DNA of 64,000 bases, taken from CAWBRT01 sp963791145. GTDB lineage: Bacteria > Acidobacteriota > Terriglobia > Terriglobales > Acidobacteriaceae. The notes beneath the pieces are model-generated. The model was given only the letters and a program-made list of their open reading frames with translations, was not told where the DNA came from and did no database searches. The stretch lies in NCBI GenBank assembly GCA_963791145.1, contig CAWBRT010000004.1, positions 1 to 64,000 on the forward strand, read 5' to 3'. The position numbers and the translations under genes are program-made. Below, piece after piece: positions 52,046 to 60,936 of this stretch; the first letter of the stretch is position 1, and each line of letters begins with the position of its first letter.

Positions 52046-52618
52046 ATGGCAAGACAGCTTGGTTTTTACATCGAATCGAACATCTGCAGCGGCTGCAGCG
52101 CCTGCCAGGTCGCCTGCAAGGATAAGAACACCCTCGACGACGGTCGCGCCTTCCGCCGCGTCTTCGAGGTGAGCGGTGGCGGCTTCGCCAAATCGGGCGA
52201 GGGCTACGTCAACAACGTGTTTGCCTACACCCTATCGATCTCGTGCAACCACTGCACGGATGCGATTTGCGTGCGCAATTGCCCGACCACCGCGATGACG
52301 AAACGCGCCGAGGACGGCGGCGTTTTCGTCGACACCAACAAGTGCGTCGGCTGCGGCTACTGTGCCTGGTCGTGTCCGTACGGCGCCCCGCAGATGAATA
52401 CGGTCACCGGGCTGATGTCGAAATGCGACTTCTGCGTCGAACTTCTCGCGAAGGGCGAGGATCCGGTCTGCGTTGCGACTTGTCCTCTCCACGCCATCAA
52501 GTACGGCGACATCGAGGAGCTTCGCGCCAGGTACGGAACGCTCGCCGATGCGCGCGGGCTGCCGTCCTCGACTATCACCAAGCCGAACCTGGTCATCAGA
52601 CCCCATCTGGGCGCTTGA
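52046..52618 (+). CDS. DmsB-like ferredoxin subunit with four [4Fe-4S] clusters
   Basis: 190 residues. Four cysteine groups can be read: CSGCSACQVACK, CNHCTDAICVRNCP, CVGCGYCAWSCP, and CDFCVELLAKGEDPVCVATCP. The protein passes electrons from the membrane subunit to the catalytic one. It begins 10 bp after the catalytic gene with its own ribosome site. Confidence 0.94.
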   Translation: MARQLGFYIESNICSGCSACQVACKDKNTLDDGRAFRRVFEVSGGGFAKSGEGYVNNVFAYTLSISCNHCTDAICVRNCPTTAMTKRAEDGGVFVDTNKCVGCGYCAWSCPYGAPQMNTVTGLMSKCDFCVELLAKGEDPVCVATCPLHAIKYGDIEELRARYGTLADARGLPSSTITKPNLVIRPHLGA

Positions 52619-52631
52619 GGAGGCGACCGAC

Positions 52632-53504
52632 ATGCGCGATTGGTCCATCCTGATCTTCACGATCCTGTTCTCAACCGCCGTCGGACTGATCGGATTCGTG
52701 GTCTTATCCGGCGTCCTGCTGAAAGACGAACTCGATGCCGCTCACCAATATGCTGTCATGCTGAACCCGATGCTGATGGCCTGCGTTCTCGGGATTGTCG
52801 GCTTCACCGCTTCATTCCGGCATTTGGGCTATCCGTTCAACGCCCGCCACGCCCTGCGAGGTGTGGCATCGTCGGCGCTCAGCCGCGAGATCGCGATGGC
52901 CTGCTCCTTCGTGGCCGCCGTCGGCCTGACAACGTTGGTCGCGCTGCGATCCGGACGCGTCTCGCTGGCCGCCGTCGCCGGCTGCTTCCTGATTGGGCTG
53001 TGCGCCGTCTGGTTCATGGGCGAGGTCTACCGCAAAACGTCGGTGCTGACTTGGACGCACGCCAACACCCACGTGATGTTCTTCGGCGGCTTGGTGGTGA
53101 TGGGAGCCGTGCTCGGTCTCGCACTGGTCGGTCTAGCGGCCGGCCACATCGTCGGCCTCGTCAGCTTGCGCACGCTGTTCGGGTGGACGGCGGTCCTCGT
53201 CCTCATTGGCCTCGCCGCCCAGCTCGCTGTCATGCCGTCCTATGTGACGGCCATCGACACGAACCGGATGAATGCTGTGGTGAGCTATCCGCTGGAGCCG
53301 TTGGAGGTGTTTCGGACGCATGCGGGTACTCGCTGCGTGCGCTGGATTATCAGCCTAGCTGGTGCTGCGACGCTGCTCTGCGCGGTCTGGAGGACGATCC
53401 GGTTCGGCGAGCCGGCCGGCTTCCCGTTGACGTTCGTCGCAGGGGTTCTGCTGTTCGGTGGCGAGATCCTCGGGCGTTACGTTTTCTATGCGATCCACGA
53501 CTGA
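52632..53504 (+). CDS. DmsC-like membrane anchor subunit
   Basis: 290 residues from ATG 52632 (gaggagg site). Eight hydrophobic segments, first IFTILFSTAVGLIGFVVLSG, last PLTFVAGVLLFGGEILGRYV. Matches the DmsC layout, which oxidises menaquinol and anchors the complex. The last 150 bp are overlapped on the other strand by the TorD-like frame. Confidence 0.85.
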   Translation: MRDWSILIFTILFSTAVGLIGFVVLSGVLLKDELDAAHQYAVMLNPMLMACVLGIVGFTASFRHLGYPFNARHALRGVASSALSREIAMACSFVAAVGLTTLVALRSGRVSLAAVAGCFLIGLCAVWFMGEVYRKTSVLTWTHANTHVMFFGGLVVMGAVLGLALVGLAAGHIVGLVSLRTLFGWTAVLVLIGLAAQLAVMPSYVTAIDTNRMNAVVSYPLEPLEVFRTHAGTRCVRWIISLAGAATLLCAVWRTIRFGEPAGFPLTFVAGVLLFGGEILGRYVFYAIHD

Positions 53505-54161
53505 GGACGCGCCGGCGTGGCTCGGATAGAGCTTCTTTTCAGTGATCTCCACGGAGCGTTCGGCCTTGATGGCCGCGAGCGTCGTCGACGCCAGGTCCGC
53601 GGCCGCCGCGTAGAACACGGCGGCATGATTGTCCGGCGCCATCGCCATCGCCGCCGTCTTCAGTTCGGCGAGATACAGAAATGCCCACGGCAGGACGTGC
53701 TCGCTCATAAGTTCATCGAACACGTCCATGCGGTCCTTCGAGGCGAGCCATGCGCCGATCCAGCACAGCGTGCCGAAATGGTCTTTCGGGCCGTTGTCGG
53801 GATCGCGGAGCGTGATCGCGTTCCGATCGAGGAACGTGTTTAGCGAGAATGTCGAGGCACCAAACAGGACCTTTTCCTGATCGAGGTAGACCGAGCCCCA
53901 CGGTGGCGCCGGCAACGCGGCCGGGCCGACGAAGAGATCCCGGAAAGCGGCGTGGAGGGCAGCACGCGCCTCGGCACTGTCCGCTGCCAACGGCGCCATC
54001 GCGTCGAATGCCGGTCCGACCTCGCCAGGACACGGCCAATCGCTAGCGCAGTCGCCATGAGCAAAGTCTGCCAAGGCCGGTTTCAGCGTCGGGTCGATGG
54101 GATCGAGGCGGAACAGGGCTCCCATGAGGTTGAGAGCTACGGCAATATCGGCGTTAGTCAT
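53355..54161 (-). CDS. TorD/DmsD-family molybdoenzyme chaperone with antisense tail
   Basis: 268 residues from ATG 54161. Residues 1 to ~219 look like a redox-enzyme maturation protein (EARAALHAAFRDLFVGPAAL, PPWGSVYLDQEKVLFGASTF, MSEHVLPWAFLYLAELKTAA) that binds Tat signal peptides and helps insert the Mo cofactor. The remaining ~50 codons lie antisense inside the 3' end of the dmsC-like gene and look non-homologous, so the original stop has probably been lost or the gene ends earlier. It converges with the molybdoenzyme operon and begins 14 bp after the TldE-like gene on its own strand. Confidence 0.8.
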   Translation of the reverse strand: MTNADIAVALNLMGALFRLDPIDPTLKPALADFAHGDCASDWPCPGEVGPAFDAMAPLAADSAEARAALHAAFRDLFVGPAALPAPPWGSVYLDQEKVLFGASTFSLNTFLDRNAITLRDPDNGPKDHFGTLCWIGAWLASKDRMDVFDELMSEHVLPWAFLYLAELKTAAMAMAPDNHAAVFYAAAADLASTTLAAIKAERSVEITEKKLYPSHAGASSVVDRIENVTPEDLATEQQNPCDERQREAGRLAEPDRPPDRAEQRRSTS

Positions 54162-54175
54162 CGCAGTGACTAGGG

Positions 54176-55978
54176 TCAGCGTACCTTCTGGGTGAACGCA
54201 GGAAGAGGCGAAGGCACGATCGGTGCGGTCGGCGCCACTAGGTTCGCCTTCTTTAGAGAGAGTTCTTCGAACAGGATAGACGGAGCCACGAACGAACCTA
54301 ACGCGAGAACATCTCCACTGAAACTAGTCCCTCCGAAACCCGAGAAGATGGCAGTCATCATCGGGATATGCGGTCCCTGATAAACGGTAGCCTTGTCGCC
54401 TACAGCGCTGATGTCTTTGAACGACCTCGGCGTTAGAGAACTGATTTCCACCCCGCGCACGCGTTCCTCGTGTCCATCGGCAAAGAGTTTGTAGATTTCT
54501 ATGCTGGAGCTGTTCAGAGCATCGGGGGTGCTGGCACCCCGAGTCCCCATACTGCTGGCAAAACGGGCAATCCAACTCAGCCCGCCTTCACTCACGCGCC
54601 GAACGACAATGCCGAAATCGAAACCGCGCGCCTTCGCAAGCTGAAGTAAATGTTGTCGAAGCTCCGCGGGCGTTTCGCTCTTTTTCACGTTCAGAAACAG
54701 GTTTGAAGGCACAGCACCGAACAATCCTTTACTGCCAGTGCTAGTTTTCGCTTCGGGTGTGGGTGTTCGTGTCGCAAGCAAGTTCTTGAGTATGCCAGCC
54801 TCTACTATGGTTACGTCCTGAGTGGGCACACCTTCATCATCGATAGCGTGGGTACCCAGCAAACTCACACCCGCAAAGGATTGCAGGTGTGGTTTATCGA
54901 TGACATCCATAAACTCGGGCATCACACGTCCACCCAACTGATCGGTCAGCGGAGTTCCACCCATCTGCCCGAACAGCTGCGTCATCGCAGTCTCAAACTG
55001 CGGCTGATCGGTAAGCGGGAAGCGGGCAGCACCGATTGCAGGCGCGAATACATCTGCAAGAACTTCCCCTGCCGCTTCGCCTTCAAAGAGTACCGGACCA
55101 TTGTATCTGTCGACCGTCGTGGCAATACGAAGGCTTAACAACCCGGTAGCCATGCTTTTTGCGCGTTCGACCAGTTCACTGGATCGGATTACGTCCATGC
55201 TGCGGCCGAAGACCGAAAACGAGTCTTCCACAGGGCTGTCGTCCGTAGCCCTGGTTATGGCTCGCACACGGACCGAGAAAATAGGTTCCGAACGGATAAA
55301 ATTCGTACCTTCGCTGTTCAGGTACCGCGTGTAGAGATCGCGAAAAACGACATTGACCTCCGCGTCGATGATGTCTGGAGTGTTGCGGAACACCGCGGAA
55401 ACATCCCGGGCCAGCTTTTCGGCGGCCGGACGGTCGAACTTTGCCTCCCGGCGCGGCTCGACCACCGAAATGGGTCCTTGTGGAGTAAAATCCGGCAGGC
55501 TGGTTTTGTACTTGCGACTCTGTAGGACTGATCGTTTTGCCGCGAGTTCACCGGCTGCCTGCTTGTAGGCTTGGTCGGTTGCCAACCATATCTCCCGCCT
55601 GATCTGGTCGTAGTCGTCGTCCAGTGGAAGTGTGCGCGCCTGCGCCAACCTTCCCAAACGCGATCCGAAGCTCTGAACTGCCAGGAAATTTGTGTTATCG
55701 AATGCATAATCACCGGCACGAACCTGCACGTTCAGGGTTCGAGAATGCGCAGTGTTGCTGCTGGCCAGCGCGCCTAAAACCGCTTTAATGCTGATGATCG
55801 TGCTGTCATCCACGCGATAGTCGATGTAGTAGGGCTTCTCCATGCCTGCCAGACGGAGTTGAGTCTTCGAACGCGCCATCTCGTCCGCCATGGCTTTAGC
55901 TACCATGTCATTTTGGGCAAACATATTTGGAACGGACGCCAGCAGCACGAATATCAGTGTCGCGATCGCAGATCCCAT
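54176..55978 (-). CDS. Exported TldE/PmbA-like protein (no HExxxH)
   Basis: 600 residues from ATG 55978 (aggag site; an in-frame GTG at 56005 overlaps the upstream stop). Signal peptide GSAIATLIFVLLASVPNMFA. The TldD/PmbA fold is visible (FEGEAAGEVLADVFAPAIGA, GGRVMPEFMDVIDKPHLQSF, GTHAIDDEGVPTQDVTIVEA, GIVVRRVSEGG) but the metal-binding helix lacks HExxxH, as in TldE. In the known cytoplasmic TldD/TldE pair, TldE is the non-catalytic partner. It is coupled to the TldD-like gene upstream. An exported pair is unusual compared with the E. coli prototype. Confidence 0.85.
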   Translation of the reverse strand: MGSAIATLIFVLLASVPNMFAQNDMVAKAMADEMARSKTQLRLAGMEKPYYIDYRVDDSTIISIKAVLGALASSNTAHSRTLNVQVRAGDYAFDNTNFLAVQSFGSRLGRLAQARTLPLDDDYDQIRREIWLATDQAYKQAAGELAAKRSVLQSRKYKTSLPDFTPQGPISVVEPRREAKFDRPAAEKLARDVSAVFRNTPDIIDAEVNVVFRDLYTRYLNSEGTNFIRSEPIFSVRVRAITRATDDSPVEDSFSVFGRSMDVIRSSELVERAKSMATGLLSLRIATTVDRYNGPVLFEGEAAGEVLADVFAPAIGAARFPLTDQPQFETAMTQLFGQMGGTPLTDQLGGRVMPEFMDVIDKPHLQSFAGVSLLGTHAIDDEGVPTQDVTIVEAGILKNLLATRTPTPEAKTSTGSKGLFGAVPSNLFLNVKKSETPAELRQHLLQLAKARGFDFGIVVRRVSEGGLSWIARFASSMGTRGASTPDALNSSSIEIYKLFADGHEERVRGVEISSLTPRSFKDISAVGDKATVYQGPHIPMMTAIFSGFGGTSFSGDVLALGSFVAPSILFEELSLKKANLVAPTAPIVPSPLPAFTQKVR

Positions 55979-56001
55979 TTTCGTACTCCTGTCGGTAGTG
56001 C

Positions 56002-57729
56002 TCACTTCGACGCTCCCGGTGGTGGTGGCAATATCGGCTTAGAGTCTTCGGATTTTTCTTTTCGCTGAACCTCGATCTGTTCGATCAGCAATCCAGGGGC
56101 GCTGGCCGAAACCGGTACCCACCCGGATCTCGCACCGCAGACCCCGTTGAAAACTTCGGGACTGTCATCGGCCGCGGCAATCCGGCTGAAAGCGGTCAAG
56201 GGAGTCCCTATGAGATCGAGGCCACGAACAAGTTCCTCGTGGCCGTCAGCGTAGATCCTGTACACGATTGTGGGCAGAACAGTAAAGGCGTTAGGTATCG
56301 TGCGGGATGTGAAGGTAAAACCACCCTCGATGTCGTCGAACAGCAGTCCATACGGATTTCCGGATTTCTTAAGCCGCTCGATTAACATCTTCTTCAGTGT
56401 TGCGCGAGACACCGCTTGTGACGCTTCGACAAGTAGGTTGGATTGCCGCGCTGACACTTGATATCCCTGTTGCCGGCGTCCGTGCGCGTTCGATTTTGTG
56501 AAACCGGCAACTGGCGAGCGTGATAAAAGGAAACTCTTGAATATCCCGTTCTCCACAATCGCTATACGGCTTGATTTCACGCCCTCATCATCGAAAGCAT
56601 AGTATCCGACCAGATCGGTGCCGCGGAGCTGTTGCAAACTGGGATCAGAATAGACGGACAGGAACTTCGGCAGCACCGGCTGATTGATCTTATCTTTAAA
56701 TGTCTGCGCGTCGTCGTCATCCTTCAGGCGGTCCCTCTCGATCCGATGTCCGAATATCTCGTGAAAAAAGACGGCGCTGGCTCGTCCTGAAAGAATTGCC
56801 GGCCCTGTATATGGCTCTACGACTGGCGCCTTCTGTAACGCGACGAGCGTTCGCAACATTTCCTTGATCGTCTTGAGGACCGTCTCCTCAGGCGGTATTC
56901 TCTCCGGCGTGAATGACATAAAAATACGGTGTAGCGGAAGCACCTCACCGTCACTTGCCCGTATAGACGCCGAGATCGTGAGCCGGTACAAAGGCGTGGA
57001 AATCCTTATCGCGCTGCCGTCACTGCTAACATACCGCCGTGTTTCGAGTTCGCCGCTGGCTGAAACATCTGCGTTCAGAATGTCAGGGTTTCCGCGAAAA
57101 AGCTGCCCGAACCGCCGGACCTTGTCTTCCCACAGCTTTTGATCAAACGAGAACGGCGCATCCGGCTCAAGAAATCGCTGTGGCGGCGCCTTGGAGAAGT
57201 CCGGTGACCTGTCGCCGCCAGAAGACTTGATCTGGCGGTCAGCTTTCACGGCTTCCAATCGCTGTACGGCATTCCGGTAATAATTATCGGTCTCCAGCCA
57301 CAAGGCCACCGATAAGCTTGCGGGATCGTTCTCCACCGGAACTGTGCCGGGAGTTTGGCCGAAGTTTGAGGTAACCACGGCACCGCGGGATACAGGATGA
57401 GTATTGTCCAGTTGGTAGTCGCCAACTCGCAGGTCGATATCAAGCAGTCTCGTCTCAATATCAGTGCTGGACGTGAGCGCACCAAAAGATGAGCGAACTG
57501 AGATCGCACGATTATCGGTCAACTGGTACGACAAGAAGTATGGCGGAACCGGCGTTTTTTTCAAGGTTTCGAACGAGCGGTTCAATTCCCGCGTCATGGT
57601 GACAAGCACAGGGTCAGACAGCTTGTGATCCTGCGCCTCGCCTGCAAGCGCGAACAATAGAACAGCAATTAGTCCTGCGGCACAGGTTCGCAAGCGCACC
57701 TCACAAACGCAAACTTTGAGAACTCGCAT
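56002..57729 (-). CDS. Exported TldD-like metalloprotease
   Basis: 575 residues from ATG 57729 (TTG 57750 is also open). Signal peptide (TCAAGLIAVLLFALAGEAQD). Zinc motif HEIFGHRIE in the typical TldD setting (ILSGRASAVFFHEIFGHRIE), later GTDLVGYYAFDDEGVKSSRI and GLLFDDIEGGFTF. Forms a pair with the motif-less TldE-like protein directly downstream; their coding regions nearly touch. Cytoplasmic TldD/E digest unfolded peptides such as microcin B17 and CcdA; the target outside the cytoplasm is unknown. Confidence 0.87.
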   Translation of the reverse strand: MRVLKVCVCEVRLRTCAAGLIAVLLFALAGEAQDHKLSDPVLVTMTRELNRSFETLKKTPVPPYFLSYQLTDNRAISVRSSFGALTSSTDIETRLLDIDLRVGDYQLDNTHPVSRGAVVTSNFGQTPGTVPVENDPASLSVALWLETDNYYRNAVQRLEAVKADRQIKSSGGDRSPDFSKAPPQRFLEPDAPFSFDQKLWEDKVRRFGQLFRGNPDILNADVSASGELETRRYVSSDGSAIRISTPLYRLTISASIRASDGEVLPLHRIFMSFTPERIPPEETVLKTIKEMLRTLVALQKAPVVEPYTGPAILSGRASAVFFHEIFGHRIERDRLKDDDDAQTFKDKINQPVLPKFLSVYSDPSLQQLRGTDLVGYYAFDDEGVKSSRIAIVENGIFKSFLLSRSPVAGFTKSNAHGRRQQGYQVSARQSNLLVEASQAVSRATLKKMLIERLKKSGNPYGLLFDDIEGGFTFTSRTIPNAFTVLPTIVYRIYADGHEELVRGLDLIGTPLTAFSRIAAADDSPEVFNGVCGARSGWVPVSASAPGLLIEQIEVQRKEKSEDSKPILPPPPGASK

Positions 57730-58057
57730 ACTGTCCGCCAGTGCCTGCAAGACGCAGTCGACTACGCTCGCCAGGCGCGAGAAACTCTCGCACGCATGAT
57801 ACGCGGTGTTCCCGTGTAGAGGAAGTGAATTTCATGCTCGTTTTCGCGGGACCATTCAACGACCGCACCGTCCATTCGCCCCTTCCGCGAGCATCGTGTC
57901 GAGCCGGTCGCGTCGGACGAAGGGGCCTGAAGTCTTAGGGCCTGTCGGAAGTTTTGCAGCGCTTGCGAGTGAGCGGGCAAAATCTGCAGCAATTGCGCAG
58001 CAAGCGAGAGGTTCCAGACAATGTTGGAGTCAGTACGTGATCGGAGGAGAATAATAT
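57730..58057. other. Intergenic stretch, no gene recognised
   Basis: Upstream region of the TldD/TldE operon. I see no clear promoter. The block gggcctgtcggaagttttgc (57939-57958) has no second copy that I noticed. Confidence 0.4.
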
Positions 58058-58081
58058 CTCCCTCCCTTGAAAGGGAGGGAG
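58058..58081 (-). terminator. Terminator of the hydrolase gene
   Basis: Perfect 11-bp stem CTCCCTCCCTT/AAGGGAGGGAG with a 2-base centre, followed on the minus strand by ATATTATT, about 18 bp after the stop of the hydrolase gene. Confidence 0.6.
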
Positions 58082-58098
58082 GGATAAAATCTATTTTG

Positions 58099-59382
58099 TT
58101 AGCTTCTTACGAGCTTCTCGACGAACCAGTCGGAGATGTAGGCCATCCCAATTGTCATGTTGTCGCCCATAGTATGCTCGCTGCCGCCTTCTTCGCGAGT
58201 AAAGATCTTTAGGGTTTTGTCTTTACTGCCCACGGCCGCAAACTCCTTGCGAGCGGTTTCCATTGAGATCTGTGCATCCGCCTCGCCATGCGTCAGGAGG
58301 AACGGGCACTCGATCTTCTGGGCAACACCTTCCAGGGTAAATGGCTCGAGCTTCTTTAGCGCCTGATCCAGTGTATCTACCCCCATAAACCAGGTAATGT
58401 GTTCGCCAGGGACCGATAGTGAGGTCTTGAATGCCGCGTCTATGCGGCTCTTCCACACAGCATGGTAGTCGTACTGGGCTCCCCAGGCAACGCACGCCTT
58501 GAACCGTTTTTCGAAGGCAGCGGCACGGGGCGCAAAGTATCCACCCAGACTAATGCCCACGACGCCGATTCTGCCTTTGTTCACGTCAGCCCTCTTCTCC
58601 AGGTAGTCGATTGCCGCACCACCTGCGACTTCGGAATCGTGCCGGGCCGGCATCCCGCGAAAACGGATGGCTTCGCCGTTGCCGGGTGCGTCGATAATCA
58701 GGCAGGCCATACCGCGTTTGGCAAACTCCGGCACGCCTCGGAAATACTGGAGCTCTTTGGTAATATCCAGGCCATCAAAGAAGACAATGGTTGGCAATTT
58801 GGCGTCCGCGTCCCGCCTTTTCACGAAATAGGCTGGCAGGCTTTTGCCGCCCTCGAAGGGGACCTCTACTGCCTCGATTGAAAGGAAGGAAACGTCGGGA
58901 ATTCCTTTCTTGAAGAGTTCCACCGCCCGGGCATAGGCTCGCTGCGTTTCCTGGGTCCGGGGCTGCCGCAACCTTTCTCCGATCTGAATGTAGTTAGCGG
59001 CGCGCATATAAGCGTTTGAGGCAGTTTGTATGTTTCTCTTCTCTTTTGCCTGTTCGGCTAGCAGAGCGACGCGCTCTCCCATCTTGTTCCATTCGGCGAA
59101 CCAGGCGGCATTGTCGCCCGCCTTGCCATGCAGGGCAGAGCAAACTTTATAGACTTCACCCATGTCACCTCCGCCCCACGCGAAGCCACCGATTGTACTG
59201 CGGACAGAAGAGGACCAAGTATAGTTCCCCGGAAACATCATGAAGGTCTCAGGTGGAGTTTTTACTTCGGCCGCCTTGGCGAAGGGCGAAGCTCCTGCTA
59301 GAGTGGCTCCCGCGACGGTGGCTGCCCCTAGGGCCAGAAAATCTCTCCTTTTAATTTTCTTTCCATTTTTGCCGTGGTTCAT
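58099..59382 (-). CDS. Tat-exported alpha/beta hydrolase (FrsA/dienelactone hydrolase-like)
   Basis: 427 residues from ATG 59382 with a twin-arginine signal (KIKRRDFLALGAATVAGATL). A helical N-terminal domain (EWNKMGERVALLAEQAKEKR) precedes the hydrolase core: VVGISLGGYFAPRAAAFEKR is the nucleophile elbow with Ser, Asp is in LLTHGEADAQI, and the last His in GGSEHTMGDNM. The layout is like FrsA and 2,6-dihydroxypseudooxynicotine hydrolase-type esterases or C-C hydrolases. Substrate unknown. Confidence 0.85.
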   Translation of the reverse strand: MNHGKNGKKIKRRDFLALGAATVAGATLAGASPFAKAAEVKTPPETFMMFPGNYTWSSSVRSTIGGFAWGGGDMGEVYKVCSALHGKAGDNAAWFAEWNKMGERVALLAEQAKEKRNIQTASNAYMRAANYIQIGERLRQPRTQETQRAYARAVELFKKGIPDVSFLSIEAVEVPFEGGKSLPAYFVKRRDADAKLPTIVFFDGLDITKELQYFRGVPEFAKRGMACLIIDAPGNGEAIRFRGMPARHDSEVAGGAAIDYLEKRADVNKGRIGVVGISLGGYFAPRAAAFEKRFKACVAWGAQYDYHAVWKSRIDAAFKTSLSVPGEHITWFMGVDTLDQALKKLEPFTLEGVAQKIECPFLLTHGEADAQISMETARKEFAAVGSKDKTLKIFTREEGGSEHTMGDNMTIGMAYISDWFVEKLVRS

Positions 59383-59545
59383 ACGGTTCCTTCCCTCCCT
59401 CGAAACAAACGATATGCTGACAATTTGCAAATGCCTCGATGAACATATTGCACTCATCGACGTAGCTGAATCAATGGCAGCAGGCTCCTGAGGTCCCTGC
59501 TGTGAACTCATCTCATGCTTTTCGCAGCCATTCCGATGGCCTTAA

Positions 59546-59831
59546 TTATCTTTGTATAGCGGTGCAGCGACATAGATTTCCCGAAATAGCATCTTTAATC
59601 TCATCTTCTGACGGCTTTGGATTCTTATCCAACAAAACCTTCGCGGTCAAAACCATGCCCGGCGTACAGTACCCGCACTGTATGGCGCCAGCTTCGGTAA
59701 AGGCCTGCTGAATAGGATGAAGATGCTGCTCGTCCCCCAGCCCTTCGATGGTCAGCACTTTCTTGCCGGCGACGGTTGCCGTCAGCAGGATGCAAGTGCG
59801 CACCGATTTGCCGTCAATTATGACAGTGCAG
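59546..59831 (-). pseudogene. CoxS/XdhC-type [2Fe-2S] subunit, fragment
   Basis: CTVIIDGKSVRTCILLTATV, then GAIQCGYCTPGMVLTAKVLL and GNLCRCTAIQR are the second cluster region of a xanthine dehydrogenase/CO dehydrogenase small subunit (CGYCTPG ... CRC). The N-terminal ferredoxin part is missing, replaced by IS110-like sequence, and the C terminus stops early after CRCTAIQR. Partner subunits are absent. A relic. Confidence 0.8.
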
Positions 59832-59951
59832 GTTTGCCGGGCCTTGGGCAAAGGTGATACCGCACTCCAGAAGGAAACCGCGGATCTGGTTGATCAGCGC
59901 TGTGCGACGATGTACCAGCCAGTCTCGCACCGTGATGAAGCGCTGCAACTC
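59832..59951 (-). mobile_element. IS110-family transposase fragment
   Basis: On the minus strand RDWLVHRRTALINQIRGFLL, followed by ECGITFAQGPANL, is the well-conserved middle of IS110/IS1111 transposases (RxxLVxxRTALxNQIRGLLxExG). Only about 40 codons remain. It directly abuts the CoxS fragment, so insertion and deletion probably produced the chimera. Confidence 0.72.
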
Positions 59952-60006
59952 GCGGGGACACCTTCCGCTGGTACCAAGAAAAGAGGTGTCGCCGGAGTCT
60001 TCGTTA

Positions 60007-60936
60007 TTACCAGACCGTCAATGTCATGTTGTCGATCCATTCGTGGATTGCTGTCCCCGAAGAATTCCCGTCAAGCTGGGCTTCAGTCCCTATTGTCGGC
60101 CCCCAGCCATTACTCAGGGCGGAATACGTGGCATTTAGCACAGTGGGATTTCCGTCGATCACTAGCGTCTGATAGGTATAAGTGTGATTCGCGAGACTGC
60201 TGGTGACGTACAGTTGGACGTGATGCCACGTGTTTACCGTCCAACCGCAAGGCAGGGCTGGAGAGACGGCTACCCATCTATTGCCAGCAGAGTCCCACAA
60301 CCGCCAAATCTTGCCATCGGCGTAATCACACTGGATGGACATATCGTATTTGTAGCCGTTTACATACCAGTCGGGATCATATTCAAAAGCCTGAACGCCA
60401 TCAGTGTTGTCTGTATAAATCCAGAAATCCTCTAGCAAATGCGAGATCGAGTTTACCAAGGCTGCATCGGTACTGTTGTGCCACCAAAAAAGAGCGTTGG
60501 CACCAGCGCCTGCCGAAGAAATCTCCATGCTCGCCCCGCTCAAAGAGGGGGTAGTCTGGTTTAAAGCAGCAAAGTACGAGCTATTTCCTGAGCCGCCAGC
60601 GCAACTCGATGCGTTACAGCTACCTGTGAGAGCAACTGATTGAAGATTAGAGAACACGCTTGCATTCGCCGGGGGAGTCGGCAAAACGGACGCCGCTCCC
60701 GAGGCACCGGAGGTCGTCGCCGTTGAGCCCGAAGTTGTCGTAGCGGGCGTCGTAGGTGACGAGGCTGGACTACTTGGAGTTGACGAGCCAGAACTCGACG
60801 CTGGTGTCAGTGCCGCCGAAGCTGGATTATTTTGCGACGAGGAAACTGCATTTGGGCTTCCACCGCAACCCACCAAATACATCGATAAACCAACTATCAA
60901 GCCGACTAGAAGGAGTCGAACTGCTGCTCTGCTCAC
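60007..60936 (-). CDS. Lipoprotein with Ser/Thr/Pro-rich linker
   Basis: 309 residues. Signal with lipobox LVGC (Cys 24), then a low-complexity linker of Ser, Thr, Ala and Pro (residues ~30-85), then a folded part of ~220 residues rich in Trp, Tyr and Asn (FWWHNSTDAALVNSISHLLE, GVQAFEYDPDWYVNGYKYDM, WDSAGNRWVAVSPALPCGWT, NTWHHVQLYVTSSL). The second part looks like a jelly-roll, lectin-like fold (LamG/concanavalin type), inferred from composition only. Typical outer-surface protein of Acidobacteriota. Confidence 0.75.
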   Translation of the reverse strand: MSRAAVRLLLVGLIVGLSMYLVGCGGSPNAVSSSQNNPASAALTPASSSGSSTPSSPASSPTTPATTTSGSTATTSGASGAASVLPTPPANASVFSNLQSVALTGSCNASSCAGGSGNSSYFAALNQTTPSLSGASMEISSAGAGANALFWWHNSTDAALVNSISHLLEDFWIYTDNTDGVQAFEYDPDWYVNGYKYDMSIQCDYADGKIWRLWDSAGNRWVAVSPALPCGWTVNTWHHVQLYVTSSLANHTYTYQTLVIDGNPTVLNATYSALSNGWGPTIGTEAQLDGNSSGTAIHEWIDNMTLTVW

